Source: JAHCHG01 sp041394845 (GTDB lineage: Bacteria; Acidobacteriota; Blastocatellia; Pyrinomonadales; Pyrinomonadaceae). From it: DNA of 64,000 nt. The translations under genes and the position numbers were made by a program. The DNA lies in assembly GCA_041394845.1 (NCBI GenBank), contig JAWKHL010000003.1:1-64000 (forward strand). The letters are read 5' to 3'. Below the pieces are notes generated by a model. That model worked only from the letters and a program-made list of their open reading frames with translations, was not told where the DNA came from and made no database searches. Positions 25,180 to 34,005 of this stretch are shown piece after piece. Positions within the stretch are counted from its first letter, which is position 1; every line of letters begins with the position of its first letter.

Positions 25180-27237
25180 ATGAAACAGCAATATTCTCCG
25201 ATCCGTAAACTGACCGTTTTTGTTTTGATGCTGGCGATGTTCAGCCCGCTCTTGACGGCGAGCGCAAGAGCTCAGGAAATGATGCGCCCGGCGAAAGCCA
25301 AAGCGTTGACCGCCGATCAGAAGATCCTCCACGTCTTCAACCGTCTCGGTTTCGGAGCGCGGCCGGGCGATCTGGAAAAAGTCCGGGCGATGGGTCTTGA
25401 TAAATACATCGAAGGACAGTTCAATCCCGGGTCGATCGATGACCGGGCGGCCGAGGCCAGGGTCAGGAATCTGGACATCCTCAATATGGAGACTTCGGAG
25501 ATCTTTGCCAAATACCCGAATCCGGGCGCGCTTTTGCGGATGCTCGAAGGCAACGGCCGCAATAATCCGGCGCAAAACCGCAACGCCCCGGCGGCAACCG
25601 ACGAGAAAAGCGAACAGGATCAGCAGGCCGAGCGCCGCGAACGCCGACAGAAACTGGCCAAGATCTATCAGGAATACAATCTTCGCCCGGCCGGTCAGAT
25701 CCTCCGGGATCTGACCGCGTCGAGAGTTCTGCGGGCGGTTTATTCGGAACGCCAGCTCGAAGAACAGATGGTCGATTTCTGGACCAACCATTTCAACGTC
25801 TTCGCCGGCAAAGGAGCTGTCCGCTGGTATTTGCCGAGCTACGACCGCGACGTGATTCGCAAAAACGCCCTCGGAAATTTCCGGGATCTGCTGGTCGGAA
25901 CGGCCCAGCACCCGGCGATGCTCTTTTATCTGGACAATTTCCAGAGCGTTTCGCCCGACGCGCAGATCGGCAACAACAACCGCCGGAACAACCGGGTTCA
26001 ACAGATGATCCAAAGCGGCCAGCCTCTGCCTCAGCGTGTGCGTCAACAGCTGAAAGAAAGGTTCAATCTCACGGACGCAGAACTCGACGCCCGACTCAAA
26101 CAGATGCGCCAGCAGGGCGTCGCCAACAATCAGCGTCAGCGAAGGGGAATCAATGAAAATTACGCCCGCGAAGTGATGGAACTGCATACGCTCGGCGTCG
26201 ACGGCGGTTACACGCAGAAGGACATTCAGGAGGTCGCCCGCGCCTTTACCGGATGGACCATCGCCGACCCGCGCGGCTACCGGAGCGCGGCGGCCAATAT
26301 GATCAAGGGAACCGAGGACAGGCGGGCAAACCGGGCGGCTCTGCAACTCGGGATTCCCGAAAACATCGACTCGGGCGAATTCTATTTCAATCCGCGCCTG
26401 CACGACGGCGGCGAAAAAACGGTTCTCGGCCGGAAGATCAACGAGGGCGGCATCAAAGACGGTCTGAAGGTGATCGACATCCTCGTTTCGAACCCCGCCA
26501 CGGCGCGGTTCATCGCCCGCAAACTGGCGGTCAAATTCGTCAGCGACAACCCGAGCGAAGCGCTCGTCGGACGGGTCGCCGACGCTTTTCACAAATCGAA
26601 CGGCGACATCAAAACGACCCTCAGGGCGATCTTTACCAGCGAGGAATTCTTCGCACCCGAGAATTACCGGGCCAAGATCAAAACGCCTTTCGAATTGCTG
26701 GTCAGTTCATTTCGCGCGCTTGATGCCGATACGAACGCGAGCCCGATGGTCATCGGATTGCTCCAAAAAATGGGCGAACCGCTCTACGGCTATCAAGCGC
26801 CGACCGGTTATCCGGACACGGCCGAAGACTGGGTCAACACCGGAGCCTTGCTCGAAAGAATGAACTTTGCGGTGGCGCTCTCCAGCAACCGGATCCGCGG
26901 CGCGCGGGTCGATCTGAAAAAATTCGAGGCAACCGACTCCGAAGAAATACTCTCCAAGGCAATTAACAACATCCTGTCCGGCGAGATCGCGCCGAACACC
27001 CGGACCACTCTCCTTAAACAGATTGAAAAGCCTTTGATCGAACCGACCTACTCTCCTGTTGAAAATAACGACGATGATGCGCCTGCGGCTGACAACCCGG
27101 CGGCGGACGCGATGATGATGCCCGACCGCCGCGACCGTCGCGGCCGCGCCAACCAACTGCTCCAGCCGAGCGGAAACCCGGAAGTCTTCAAAGTCGTCGG
27201 CCTGCTTCTCGGTTCTCCCGATTTTCAAAGGCAATAA
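25180..27237 (+). CDS. DUF1800 family secreted protein
   Basis: The ATG at 25180 gives a signal peptide (VFVLMLAMFSPLLTASARAQ); the frame upstream is open but unlike the family. The 685 residues match DUF1800: HVFNRLGFGARPGDLEKVRAMGL near the start, LEEQMVDFWTNHFNVFAGKG, NYAREVMELHTLGVDGGYTQKD, VARAFTGW and LVGRVADAF. An insert rich in Asn/Gln/Arg (about 265-320) is extra. DUF1800 genes are usually paired with DUF1501 genes; here the DUF1501 gene lies 2.7 kb downstream with two genes between. Function is not established. Confidence 0.9.
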   Translation: MKQQYSPIRKLTVFVLMLAMFSPLLTASARAQEMMRPAKAKALTADQKILHVFNRLGFGARPGDLEKVRAMGLDKYIEGQFNPGSIDDRAAEARVRNLDILNMETSEIFAKYPNPGALLRMLEGNGRNNPAQNRNAPAATDEKSEQDQQAERRERRQKLAKIYQEYNLRPAGQILRDLTASRVLRAVYSERQLEEQMVDFWTNHFNVFAGKGAVRWYLPSYDRDVIRKNALGNFRDLLVGTAQHPAMLFYLDNFQSVSPDAQIGNNNRRNNRVQQMIQSGQPLPQRVRQQLKERFNLTDAELDARLKQMRQQGVANNQRQRRGINENYAREVMELHTLGVDGGYTQKDIQEVARAFTGWTIADPRGYRSAAANMIKGTEDRRANRAALQLGIPENIDSGEFYFNPRLHDGGEKTVLGRKINEGGIKDGLKVIDILVSNPATARFIARKLAVKFVSDNPSEALVGRVADAFHKSNGDIKTTLRAIFTSEEFFAPENYRAKIKTPFELLVSSFRALDADTNASPMVIGLLQKMGEPLYGYQAPTGYPDTAEDWVNTGALLERMNFAVALSSNRIRGARVDLKKFEATDSEEILSKAINNILSGEIAPNTRTTLLKQIEKPLIEPTYSPVENNDDDAPAADNPAADAMMMPDRRDRRGRANQLLQPSGNPEVFKVVGLLLGSPDFQRQ

Positions 27238-27315
27238 ATTGATTTTAGATTTTGGATTTTAGATTTTGGGGTTTTTCAAAACCAATCCAAAATCCAAAAT
27301 CTAAAATCCAAAATG
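27238..27315. repeat. Hairpin of AAATCCA heptamers
   Basis: Left arm tgattttagattttggattttag (27240-27262) and right arm aatccaaaatccaaaatctaaaatcc (27284-27310). It lies between DUF1800 and the serine-hydrolase gene. Confidence 0.8.
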
Positions 27316-27320
27316 TGATT

Positions 27321-28421
27321 ATGTTTGAACAAAACCGAGATTTTTCGACCATTGCCATCATCATTTTCGTTTTTCTTTCGATCTTTTTTATCGTTTCCTG
27401 TGCGACGGCGCAGGAGGCGAAGAAGAAATCGGTCGGCGAACAGGAACGCTACCGGCTGGCGGCCGATTATTCGCGCGAGTTTCGGGGTTTGTCGGTTCTG
27501 GTCGTCAAGGGCGGGAAGACCGTTTTTGAAGATTATCAAAACGGATTTTCGGCCGCCGACTCCAATATGCTGGCCAGCGGAACCAAGAGTTTTTCGGGCG
27601 TTGTGGCGGCAGCCGCGATCGAGGACGGGTTGATCAAAAATTTCGACGAAAAGGTTTCCGACACCATCACCGAATGGAAGACCGACCGGCGAAAATCGCG
27701 GATAACGCTCCGCCAGCTTCTCTCTTTGACGAGCGGGATCGACGCCGGAAGCATCGGTCGGCCGCCGGGTTACGCCGAAGCCGCTAAATCCCCGACCCGT
27801 TATGATCCCGGCACGACCTTTCAATACGGCCCGGTTCCCTTTCAGATCTTCGGCGAATTGATGCGGCGGAAACTGGCGCCGAAAAAGATGACGGTGATGG
27901 ATTATCTGAAACGCCGGATTCTCGATCCGATCGGCTTGAAGGTCGCCGACTGGACGATGCCGATCGAAGGTCAGCCGAATCTGCCCTCGGGCGCATTTTT
28001 AACGGCCGGAGAATGGGCCAAGTTCGGGAGGTTTCTGATGGATCAGGGAAAATGGAACGGCAAACAGATCGTCTCCCGAAAACTTCTCGGCGAATTGGTA
28101 AAAGGATCGAAAGCCAACCCGAATTACGGTTTGACCTTCTGGCTCAACCGTTCTTCCGATTCGGAGGCGAAACTGGCCGAACCGAAAAACCGGCGCGGCT
28201 CTCGTTTGCGGGAATTGCTGAATATCAGATCGGAAACCGATGAGGTCAGCCAGAACGGTTTCGGCAAAGATCTGCCGCGCGACATATACGCGGCGGCCGG
28301 AGCCGGCAAACAGAGACTTTACATCATCCCGTCGCTCGATCTGGTCGTCGTCCGCCAGGGCCGTCAGGCGCGTTTTGATGATGAGGAGTTTTTGAGGCGG
28401 TTGATTTATGGTGAAAAGTGA
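27321..28421 (+). CDS. Serine beta-lactamase-like hydrolase (class C/PBP4* type), lipoprotein
   Basis: The start at 27321 (MFEQNRDF) gives a lipoprotein signal ending IVSC (Cys27). The catalytic S86-x-x-K89 (ASGTKSF) is in the expected place. A YxN-like tyrosine occurs near FQYGP, and the third motif could be the GxG segment AAGAGKQRL near the end. The family includes beta-lactamases, D-alanyl peptidases and esterases. The 366-residue size fits. A role in cell-wall turnover or ester hydrolysis is most likely; it need not give drug resistance. Confidence 0.85.
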   Translation: MFEQNRDFSTIAIIIFVFLSIFFIVSCATAQEAKKKSVGEQERYRLAADYSREFRGLSVLVVKGGKTVFEDYQNGFSAADSNMLASGTKSFSGVVAAAAIEDGLIKNFDEKVSDTITEWKTDRRKSRITLRQLLSLTSGIDAGSIGRPPGYAEAAKSPTRYDPGTTFQYGPVPFQIFGELMRRKLAPKKMTVMDYLKRRILDPIGLKVADWTMPIEGQPNLPSGAFLTAGEWAKFGRFLMDQGKWNGKQIVSRKLLGELVKGSKANPNYGLTFWLNRSSDSEAKLAEPKNRRGSRLRELLNIRSETDEVSQNGFGKDLPRDIYAAAGAGKQRLYIIPSLDLVVVRQGRQARFDDEEFLRRLIYGEK

Positions 28422-28804
28422 TGGGTGATGGGTGATGGGTGAATAGAGTCGAAGGCTTTGCACGAAAATTTAGAGTTTTAGAGGGATTTATTTTTTAGAG
28501 AGATTTATTTTGCTTTTTTGATCCTGAAAGGATCTTTCGGAAATAGCCCGGTCATTTATGGCCGCGGGTTGTCGTCGGAAACAATGATCAAAATCCCAAA
28601 GGGACGACAGAAATTGAAATTTCTGTCGTCCCTTTGGGACTTGAAAATAAACATCGCTCGTTCCCGGCCATAAATGACCGGGCTATTATCAGAAGCCCCC
28701 TTCGGGGTAAAAAAACGAATATATCTCTAAACTCTAAATTTTTGAGCAAGGCTGACGAACTCTGTTCACCCATCACTTTTCACCTATCACCCATCACCCA
28801 TCAC
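28415..28804. repeat. 390-bp nested palindromic element
   Basis: Layers from outside in: gtgatgggtgatggg (28421) with cacccatcacccatcacc (28785); aatttagagttttagagg (28469) with ctctaaactctaaattt (28724); atagcccggtcatttatggc (28543) with gccataaatgaccgggctat (28668); and at the centre gggacgacagaaatt with aatttctgtcgtccc (28598-28634). No protein fits inside. It overlaps the ends of both flanking genes. Confidence 0.85.
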
Positions 28805-29621
28805 CTTCCCCTTTCTCCCCTTCATAAACATCCTTCTTGCTAAAACCGGTTTTCTTAACTTTCCTGAGGATCGTCCGCAGATCGCTGTCGGCGCGGGTCA
28901 GGATGCGGCGCAGTTTTTGTTCGGGACGGGCCTGAAAATAGGTGACGTGGGTGGTTTCGTAACCGTTCGGCGAATGAGGTGAAAAATAGTAATTGGAGAT
29001 GCAGCAGCGGACGCCGTCTTTTGTCACTTCGTTGACCGAATGCCAGGACTTATCGTTGGTTGACATCAGAACCAGCCGGTTGAAAAGGCTCGGGATCTCG
29101 ACCGATTCCGTCACCTGCTCGTTCCACAGTTCGAGATTTCCGCCGTATTCGATTTGCCAGTCGGGCGAACAGTAGTAGAGCAGATTGAGAACGCGGTAAT
29201 TTTTCTGTTCGTAATCGTGCGAATTGTCGAGATGCGGATTGAGAAAATGTCCTTTGGCCATCGCGCTGATGCCGCCGGCGTAAAGCAGAGGATCGCCTTT
29301 CGGATCTTTGATGCCGGTCAAACCCGCCACCCGGTTGATGATCCTTTCATCCTGAAAAGCAAAAGTTATGTCGGCGATCAGGGGATTGTATTTTTCCAGA
29401 GATTTCGACGTGTATTTCCTTTCGCGGAAACTGTTTAACAGCCGCATCTCTTCGAGCGGCGGAAAAGAGATGAAAATTTTCCGGGCGATCTCTTCGGGCA
29501 AAAGATCGTCAATCGCCGTAAAACGAGTGTTGATCCCTTTGTCGGCGTGAAAATCCTCGTTTATCCTCTCGGCCTCGGTTTCGAGCTTTTTATCGATCAG
29601 TTTTACCAGTTGTTCGCGCAT
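28794..29621 (-). CDS. 2-oxoglutarate/Fe(II)-dependent oxygenase
   Basis: The 275-residue protein has the double-stranded helix motifs of 2OG-Fe(II) oxygenases: the HxD pair in GHFLNPHLDNSHD, a distal His in SWHSVNEV and a downstream Arg region (GVRCCISNYYFS) for 2OG. The arrangement resembles prolyl-4-hydroxylase/Tpa1-like enzymes with YGGNLELW. Likely a protein or small-molecule hydroxylase. Its last residues (EGEKGEGDG) are encoded by the heptamer repeat, which supplies the stop codon, so the native C-terminus may have been altered. Confidence 0.82.
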   Translation of the reverse strand: MREQLVKLIDKKLETEAERINEDFHADKGINTRFTAIDDLLPEEIARKIFISFPPLEEMRLLNSFRERKYTSKSLEKYNPLIADITFAFQDERIINRVAGLTGIKDPKGDPLLYAGGISAMAKGHFLNPHLDNSHDYEQKNYRVLNLLYYCSPDWQIEYGGNLELWNEQVTESVEIPSLFNRLVLMSTNDKSWHSVNEVTKDGVRCCISNYYFSPHSPNGYETTHVTYFQARPEQKLRRILTRADSDLRTILRKVKKTGFSKKDVYEGEKGEGDG

Positions 29622-29629
29622 AATATAGC

Positions 29630-29722
29630 AGTAATCGGTGGTCAGCGATCAGTGGCCAGAAGTCGGCAGTTTCGAATAACTGATCACCAGTCACCGATCA
29701 CTGACCACCGATTACTAATCTA
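29630..29722. repeat. Hairpin of 7-nt units (ggtcagc/gatcagt)
   Basis: Left arm agtaatcggtggtcagcgatcagtggcc and right arm ggtcac...actgaccaccgattact are imperfect complements. The surrounding 29622-29982 gap has no gene. Confidence 0.75.
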
Positions 29723-29857
29723 CACCGACTGACAGGCGGGAGCAAAATTTGAAAGCGAAAATAAACTGACCAAAGCGATTTGCGTTGCGTCTAAAGAACT
29801 GACGAAATGATTTCGAACGCAATTTTTAGGAGATTCATGTTGCCGGTTAGTTTTTTC

Positions 29858-29935
29858 CGCCCACGAATGAACGCGAATTCACACGAATTTTTAATGATTT
29901 AATATTCGCGCCAATTAGTGGGATTCGCGGGCAAA
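29858..29935. repeat. Hairpin of cgaattcacacgaat type
   Basis: Left arm ccgcccacgaatgaacgcgaattcac (29858-29883) pairs imperfectly with gtgggattcgcgggc (29917-29932), with cgaatttttaa... between. It lies between the previous hairpin and the DUF1501 gene. Confidence 0.6.
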
Positions 29936-29982
29936 TTTCTTTCTTATTTCCAAAACCGGCACTTTTAGGTTAAGAGGTTTTT

Positions 29983-31248
29983 ATGGACAGAAGATATTTT
30001 TTGAAATCGAGCGGGATTGCTCTGGCCAGTTTCGGCCTGATGGGCGCGGCGCCGAATTTTCTCCACCAGTTCGCCCGGGCGGCCGGAGGAGCGGACGGTT
30101 ACGGCAGGAAAAAGGTCTTGATCACGATCTTTCAGCGCGGCGCGGTTGACGGTCTCAACATGGTCGTCCCTTACGGCGAGGACGAGTATTACTCTCTGCG
30201 GCGGAACATCGCCATCCAAAGCCCGAAACGCGAAGACGGCGCGGTCGATCTGGACGGTTTTTTCGGACTTCACCCGTCGCTCGGGCCGTTTGAATCTCTG
30301 TGGAAAAGCAAACGGCTGGCCGTCGTTCATTCGGTCGGTTCGCCCGACAACACGCGTTCGCATTTCGACGCGCAGGATTACATGGAAGCCGGAACGCCCG
30401 GCGTCAAATCGACCCGCGACGGCTGGCTCAATCGCATCCTGCAGACCCAAAACGAAAAAAACGCTTCGCCTTTCCGGGCCGTGGCGATGACCTCGCAAAT
30501 CCCCCGATCCCTGATGGGCCGCGCGCCGACGGTGGCGATGACCGATCTGGCCGATTTTTCCATCAAGGCCGGAGCCTACACGGCGGCCGTTCAGGGCGGT
30601 TTCGAGGGACTCTGGCAGGACAAGGCCAGCGAACAACTGGGCGAGACGGGCAAGGAGACCTTCGAAGCGGTCAATTATCTGAAAAAAGCCAATCCGGCCC
30701 AATATCGTCCGGCCAACGGCGCGAATTACCCGAATTCGCCGTTCGGCCGCTCGCTTCTGCAGATCGCCCAACTGATCAAAGCCGGCGTCGGTCTGGAGCT
30801 GGCCTTTACCGACACGCCCGGTCTCAATTGGGACACGCACGCCAACGAGGGAAATGCGCGCGGACAACTGGCCAATCTCCTGCGCGATTTCGGCGCTTCG
30901 ATCGCCGCCTTGACGATCGATCTCGGCAAACAGATGGACGACGTGGTGATCCTGACGATGTCGGAATTCGGCCGCACGGCGCGCCAGAACGGAACCGGCG
31001 GAACCGATCACGGCCACGGCAACGCGATGTTCGTCATCGGCAATTCGGTCAGAGGCGGAAAGGTTTACGGCGATTGGAAAGGCCTGAAATCAAGCCAGCT
31101 CTACGAAGGCCGCGATCTGGACGTAACGACCGATTTTCGCGATGTGTTCGGCGAAGTGGCCGTCAAACATCTGGGCAACAAAGAACTCGACAAGGTTTTC
31201 CCGAAATATCCGATAAGCGCAAGCAAGTTCAAAGGTTTTCTCGGCTAA
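29983..31248 (+). CDS. DUF1501 family Tat-exported protein
   Basis: A Tat-type start (DRRYFLKSSGIALASFGLMG) precedes 390 residues of DUF1501: LITIFQRGAVDGLNMVVPYGE, LHPSLGPFESLWKSKRLAVVHSVG, NTRSHFDAQDYME, LNWDTHANEG and VVILTMSEFGRTARQNGTGG with GTDHGHGNAMFVIG. The metal-binding-looking His/Asp residues resemble the alkaline-phosphatase/sulfatase superfamily. It partners DUF1800 in most genomes. The terminator after its stop is perfect. Confidence 0.9.
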   Translation: MDRRYFLKSSGIALASFGLMGAAPNFLHQFARAAGGADGYGRKKVLITIFQRGAVDGLNMVVPYGEDEYYSLRRNIAIQSPKREDGAVDLDGFFGLHPSLGPFESLWKSKRLAVVHSVGSPDNTRSHFDAQDYMEAGTPGVKSTRDGWLNRILQTQNEKNASPFRAVAMTSQIPRSLMGRAPTVAMTDLADFSIKAGAYTAAVQGGFEGLWQDKASEQLGETGKETFEAVNYLKKANPAQYRPANGANYPNSPFGRSLLQIAQLIKAGVGLELAFTDTPGLNWDTHANEGNARGQLANLLRDFGASIAALTIDLGKQMDDVVILTMSEFGRTARQNGTGGTDHGHGNAMFVIGNSVRGGKVYGDWKGLKSSQLYEGRDLDVTTDFRDVFGEVAVKHLGNKELDKVFPKYPISASKFKGFLG

Positions 31249-31277
31249 AATGCACTCCAGGCCATTTGCCGTGATCG

Positions 31278-31317
31278 AAAAAAGTCATCTTTCAAAGCTT
31301 TGAAAGATGACTTTTTT
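31278..31317 (+). terminator. Perfect palindromic terminator after DUF1501
   Basis: A 14-bp stem gtcatctttcaaag/ctttgaaagatgac flanked by a six-A run and a six-T run, able to terminate in either direction. It marks the end of native sequence before the foreign cassette block. Confidence 0.85.
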
Positions 31318-31387
31318 AATATCGAATAGCCGGGCTTTCCCGGATGATTTTTGTTGCATATTTCAAAAAGCAAGTGTATAAATACTT

Positions 31388-31448
31388 CCGCATAATACGC
31401 TGATTTTGGTAGCTATCTGGGGTGATTCCAGATAATCAATAGTTATAC
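31388..31448 (+). other. Possible degenerate att site at left edge of cassette block
   Basis: It ends in gttatac (31442-31448), which fits the GTTRRRY core of attC/attI sites. A gcataat lies about 55 nt before, and ctatctgg/ccagataa pair between them. It is weaker than the next sites. Confidence 0.35.
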
Positions 31449-31457
31449 CTATAAGCC

Positions 31458-32000
31458 ATGAGCTACTCGCAAGACGATATTAATATCATCAAGCCCGAAG
31501 AACATATCATTAAAAGACAAGATATGTACTTCGGTCCTGAAGGCGCTAGTCCGCTTGCAATATGCTGTGACATTGAGCAAGGTGCAATTACACTAGGAGC
31601 AACCGACACCGAATTTAAGGAAGAGGATGGTTGGTGGTACGTTAGTGCAAATATTGATTGGCTATCTGTTCCATCGAAAGTTAAAACAGATGAGATTTCG
31701 ATTTTTAATACTATTCATGGCTTCCCAGAAGCTGGTGTAAATTGGTACCGTTCTGAAGCTATGGCAAGAATATTTTCAATCTCGTGTTTCACTATAGCTA
31801 GTTCTGGTCCGGTATTAATATCGGGAACGCTTCCAACCGGGGAAGAAATGGAAAATATACTTGCCAAACGCGGTAATTGGGCTAGGTCAATTATTTTTAA
31901 ATTTCAAAAAAAGTATAACAAAGCCATCAAAAACCGGCCGCAAAAAGCGCGGCCTACGACGCCTGAAAAGCGGCGCGTTTTATGGCAGCGTTATGCGTAA
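31458..32000 (+). CDS. Cassette gene 1: unknown, GHKL-like N-terminus
   Basis: This AT-rich gene encodes 180 residues. The start contains HIIKRQDMYFGPEGASPLAI, which resembles the conserved IRKRPGMYIG segment at the start of GyrB/ParE and other GHKL ATPases, but the downstream ATP-binding glycine motifs are not seen. The middle is WYVSANIDWLSVP...TIHGFPEAGVNWYRSEAMARI. Its final 22 residues (RPQKARPTTPEKRR...) are encoded by the attC site, as happens in gene cassettes. Function unknown. Confidence 0.65.
   Translation: MSYSQDDINIIKPEEHIIKRQDMYFGPEGASPLAICCDIEQGAITLGATDTEFKEEDGWWYVSANIDWLSVPSKVKTDEISIFNTIHGFPEAGVNWYRSEAMARIFSISCFTIASSGPVLISGTLPTGEEMENILAKRGNWARSIIFKFQKKYNKAIKNRPQKARPTTPEKRRVLWQRYA
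31913..31996 (+). other. attC site 1 (84 bp)
   Basis: R'' gtataac (31913-31919) and R' gttatgc (31990-31996) are inverted. L boxes gccatcaaaa and ttttatggc pair with one extrahelical C, a hallmark of attC sites. Further stem sequence (ccggccgc/gcggcgcg) lies inside. Confidence 0.8.
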
Positions 32001-32385
32001 AAAGTACTTAATAAAACTAGATGGTGAAGTCATAGGCCATACATACTTTGAAAGGCATGATGCACCTATGGGCGTAGTTCTCGGAGACATCAAATTTGAG
32101 GGAATAGAATCTGGATATGCTTTTTTCCGTGATTATTGCATTAAACACAATGTACCAATAAACCAAGATGAAGCGGAACAAAAATTCATTGATACGCAGC
32201 ATATTGAAGGTATTAAAATTATTAGTGAGGACGGAACAGAAATAAAAGGTGAAGGCATTTGTGTAAGAGGCTTCGATGAAGAAGGATTTGAAATAGATGT
32301 TTTTGGTATTCCTTATCCTTTCTATGGCGAGGAATTTAAACACCATCGAGAAGATTATGATAATCAATTTAAAGAAAACGCATAA
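31993..32385 (+). CDS. Cassette gene 2: unknown acidic protein
   Basis: The ATG is part of the R' box of attC 1 (gttATGc), a normal place for a cassette start. The AT-rich gene encodes 130 residues: KKYLIKLDGEVIGHTYFE, then HDAPMGVVLGDIKFEGI, KIISEDGTEIKGEGICVRG and a charged end. No family recognised. Mixed beta strands and helix are likely. The stop codon lies in the R'' box of attC 2. Confidence 0.65.
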   Translation: MRKKYLIKLDGEVIGHTYFERHDAPMGVVLGDIKFEGIESGYAFFRDYCIKHNVPINQDEAEQKFIDTQHIEGIKIISEDGTEIKGEGICVRGFDEEGFEIDVFGIPYPFYGEEFKHHREDYDNQFKENA

Positions 32386-32439
32386 CAAGTCAAGCCAGCC
32401 GACGCCAAAAAGCGGCGCGGCTGCTTTCAAACGTTGCGC
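32380..32439 (+). other. attC site 2 (60 bp)
   Basis: R'' gcataac (32380-32386) and R' gttgcgc (32433-32439) frame a 60-bp site. L-box sequence aagccagccg pairs with cggctgctt leaving one extrahelical C. The spacer forms gacgcc/gcggcg stem sequence. Length and layout match classic integron attC sites. Confidence 0.8.
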
Positions 32440-32846
32440 GTCTTTACTTCGCACCTGATAAAACTATGAAAATGAAAACTTACTTTTTAATTTTGAGCAT
32501 TGCTCTGTTTTTTCAAACAGCTTGCGCTCAGAAGCAGGTTGAAACAGAGTCGAATAAATCAGCAATCAATTCTACTCAACAAGGCGATGCTGAGCTTCGC
32601 GCGAAAGTAAAAACTCAAGCCGAAGAAATGCACAAAGCTTTTCTTTCAGGCGATTATGAAAAGCTTTTTGAGTTAACTTACCCCAAAGTGCGTGAGCGTA
32701 TCGGCAAGGAAAAGTTTATCTCTGAAGTAAAAAACGGAATGAAATCTATGGAGGCCGAAGGTTTTAAGCTAGTTATAATGAACCCCAAAATTTAGACAGG
32801 TAGCTAAGGTGGAAAAAGTGTTAAAATTGCCCCTGAAATTAACACT

Positions 32847-33143
32847 ATGACAACCACCAAAAAACGTAAAACTTATAGTGCCGAATTCAAAGCCAAAGTT
32901 GCTTTGGAAGCTGTCCGGGGCAAATTGACGATCAACCAGATCGCCCGGCAATTCGCCGTTCATCCGAATCAGATCTCCAAGTGGAAAAAGCATTTTCTGG
33001 AGTCTCTGCCGCTGATTTTTGATAACTCAAAGTCGCCGCCAAATGCCGACAATGAGGAATTGATCAATCAACTCTATCAACAGATCGGGCAGATGAAAGT
33101 CGAGCTTGACTGGCTGAAAAAAAAATCTTCCTTTTTCAGCTAG
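32847..33143 (+). CDS. IS3-family transposase OrfA
   Basis: This 98-residue DNA-binding protein has the IS3/IS911 helix-turn-helix: RKTYSAEFKAKVALEAVRG, LTINQIARQFAVHPNQISKWKK. A leucine-zipper-like helix (LINQLYQQIGQMKVELDWLKKK) follows. The end lies at an A9 run (33117-33125), where slippage or frameshifting would join it to OrfB. Confidence 0.93.
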   Translation: MTTTKKRKTYSAEFKAKVALEAVRGKLTINQIARQFAVHPNQISKWKKHFLESLPLIFDNSKSPPNADNEELINQLYQQIGQMKVELDWLKKKSSFFS

Positions 33144-33156
33144 AGTTCGCCGGGAA

Positions 33157-34005
33157 TTGGTCGAGCCTGAGAACAAACAGATTTCGATCTCGCGGCAATG
33201 CCAGCTGTTAGGCCTGAATCGGTCAACGCTTTATTATCACCGGCAGGCTGAAAATGAAGAAGATGCCCGGCTGATGCGCCTTCTGGATGAGCAATACACC
33301 CGGACACCGTTTTACGGTTATCGGCGAATGACGGTTTATCTGCAAAATCTCGGCTTGAGGGTCAATCACAAACGGGTTCGGCGGTTGATGAGAAAACTCG
33401 GACTGGAAGCGATCTATCCGAAACCGAACTTGTCAAAGCCCTGTAAGGAACATCTGGTTTATCCGTATCTATTGAAGGATAAGGAGATTGATCAGGCAGA
33501 TCAGGTTTGGGCAACCGACATAACCTACATCAGACTGGAAAGCGGATTTATTTATTTGCTGGCCATCCTGGATTGGCATTCGCGGTTCGTGATCGAGTTT
33601 GAAGTTTCCAATTCGCTGGAATCGAGCGTTTATATCGAGGCTTTGAAACGAGCATTGAAAAAAGGAAAGCCGGAGATCTTCAACTCGGATCAGGGGAGTC
33701 AGTTCACCTCGGTGGAATGGTTAAAAGTTTTGCACGAGAACGGGATCCAGATCAGTATGGACGGCCGGGGCCGGTGTTTTGACAACATATTTGTCGAACG
33801 GTTATGGCGCTCGGTCAAACAGGAAGAAGTTTATTTGAATGACTACGCAGATGTTTGGGAAGCCGAAACAGGTTTGGAAAAATACTTTTCATTTTACAAT
33901 TATCGGCGGCCGCATCAATCGTTAAAATATCAGACACCGTTTGAGGGCTATCAAAAAGGTCGGCAAACGGAACAAGAAAAAGGAGCCAAATCGGGCAGTT
34001 TTTGA
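33157..34005 (+). CDS. IS3-family transposase OrfB (DDE integrase)
   Basis: The 282-residue catalytic part starts at TTG 33157 if made alone, but its frame is open from 33118 within the A9 run. Domains: HTH_21 (ISRQCQLLGLNRSTLYYHR) and the rve core with the DDE triad: WATDITYIR, IFNSDQGSQFTS and NIFVERLWRSVKQEE. The end (FYNYRRPHQSLKYQTPFE) is typical of IS3. The frame lies +1 relative to orfA, not the usual -1. Confidence 0.94.
   Translation: MVEPENKQISISRQCQLLGLNRSTLYYHRQAENEEDARLMRLLDEQYTRTPFYGYRRMTVYLQNLGLRVNHKRVRRLMRKLGLEAIYPKPNLSKPCKEHLVYPYLLKDKEIDQADQVWATDITYIRLESGFIYLLAILDWHSRFVIEFEVSNSLESSVYIEALKRALKKGKPEIFNSDQGSQFTSVEWLKVLHENGIQISMDGRGRCFDNIFVERLWRSVKQEEVYLNDYADVWEAETGLEKYFSFYNYRRPHQSLKYQTPFEGYQKGRQTEQEKGAKSGSF

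Noticed and set aside
27321..28421. True drug-resistance beta-lactamase
   Set aside because: The SxxK motif is shared with many esterases and peptidases, and the YxN and KTG motifs are not clear.
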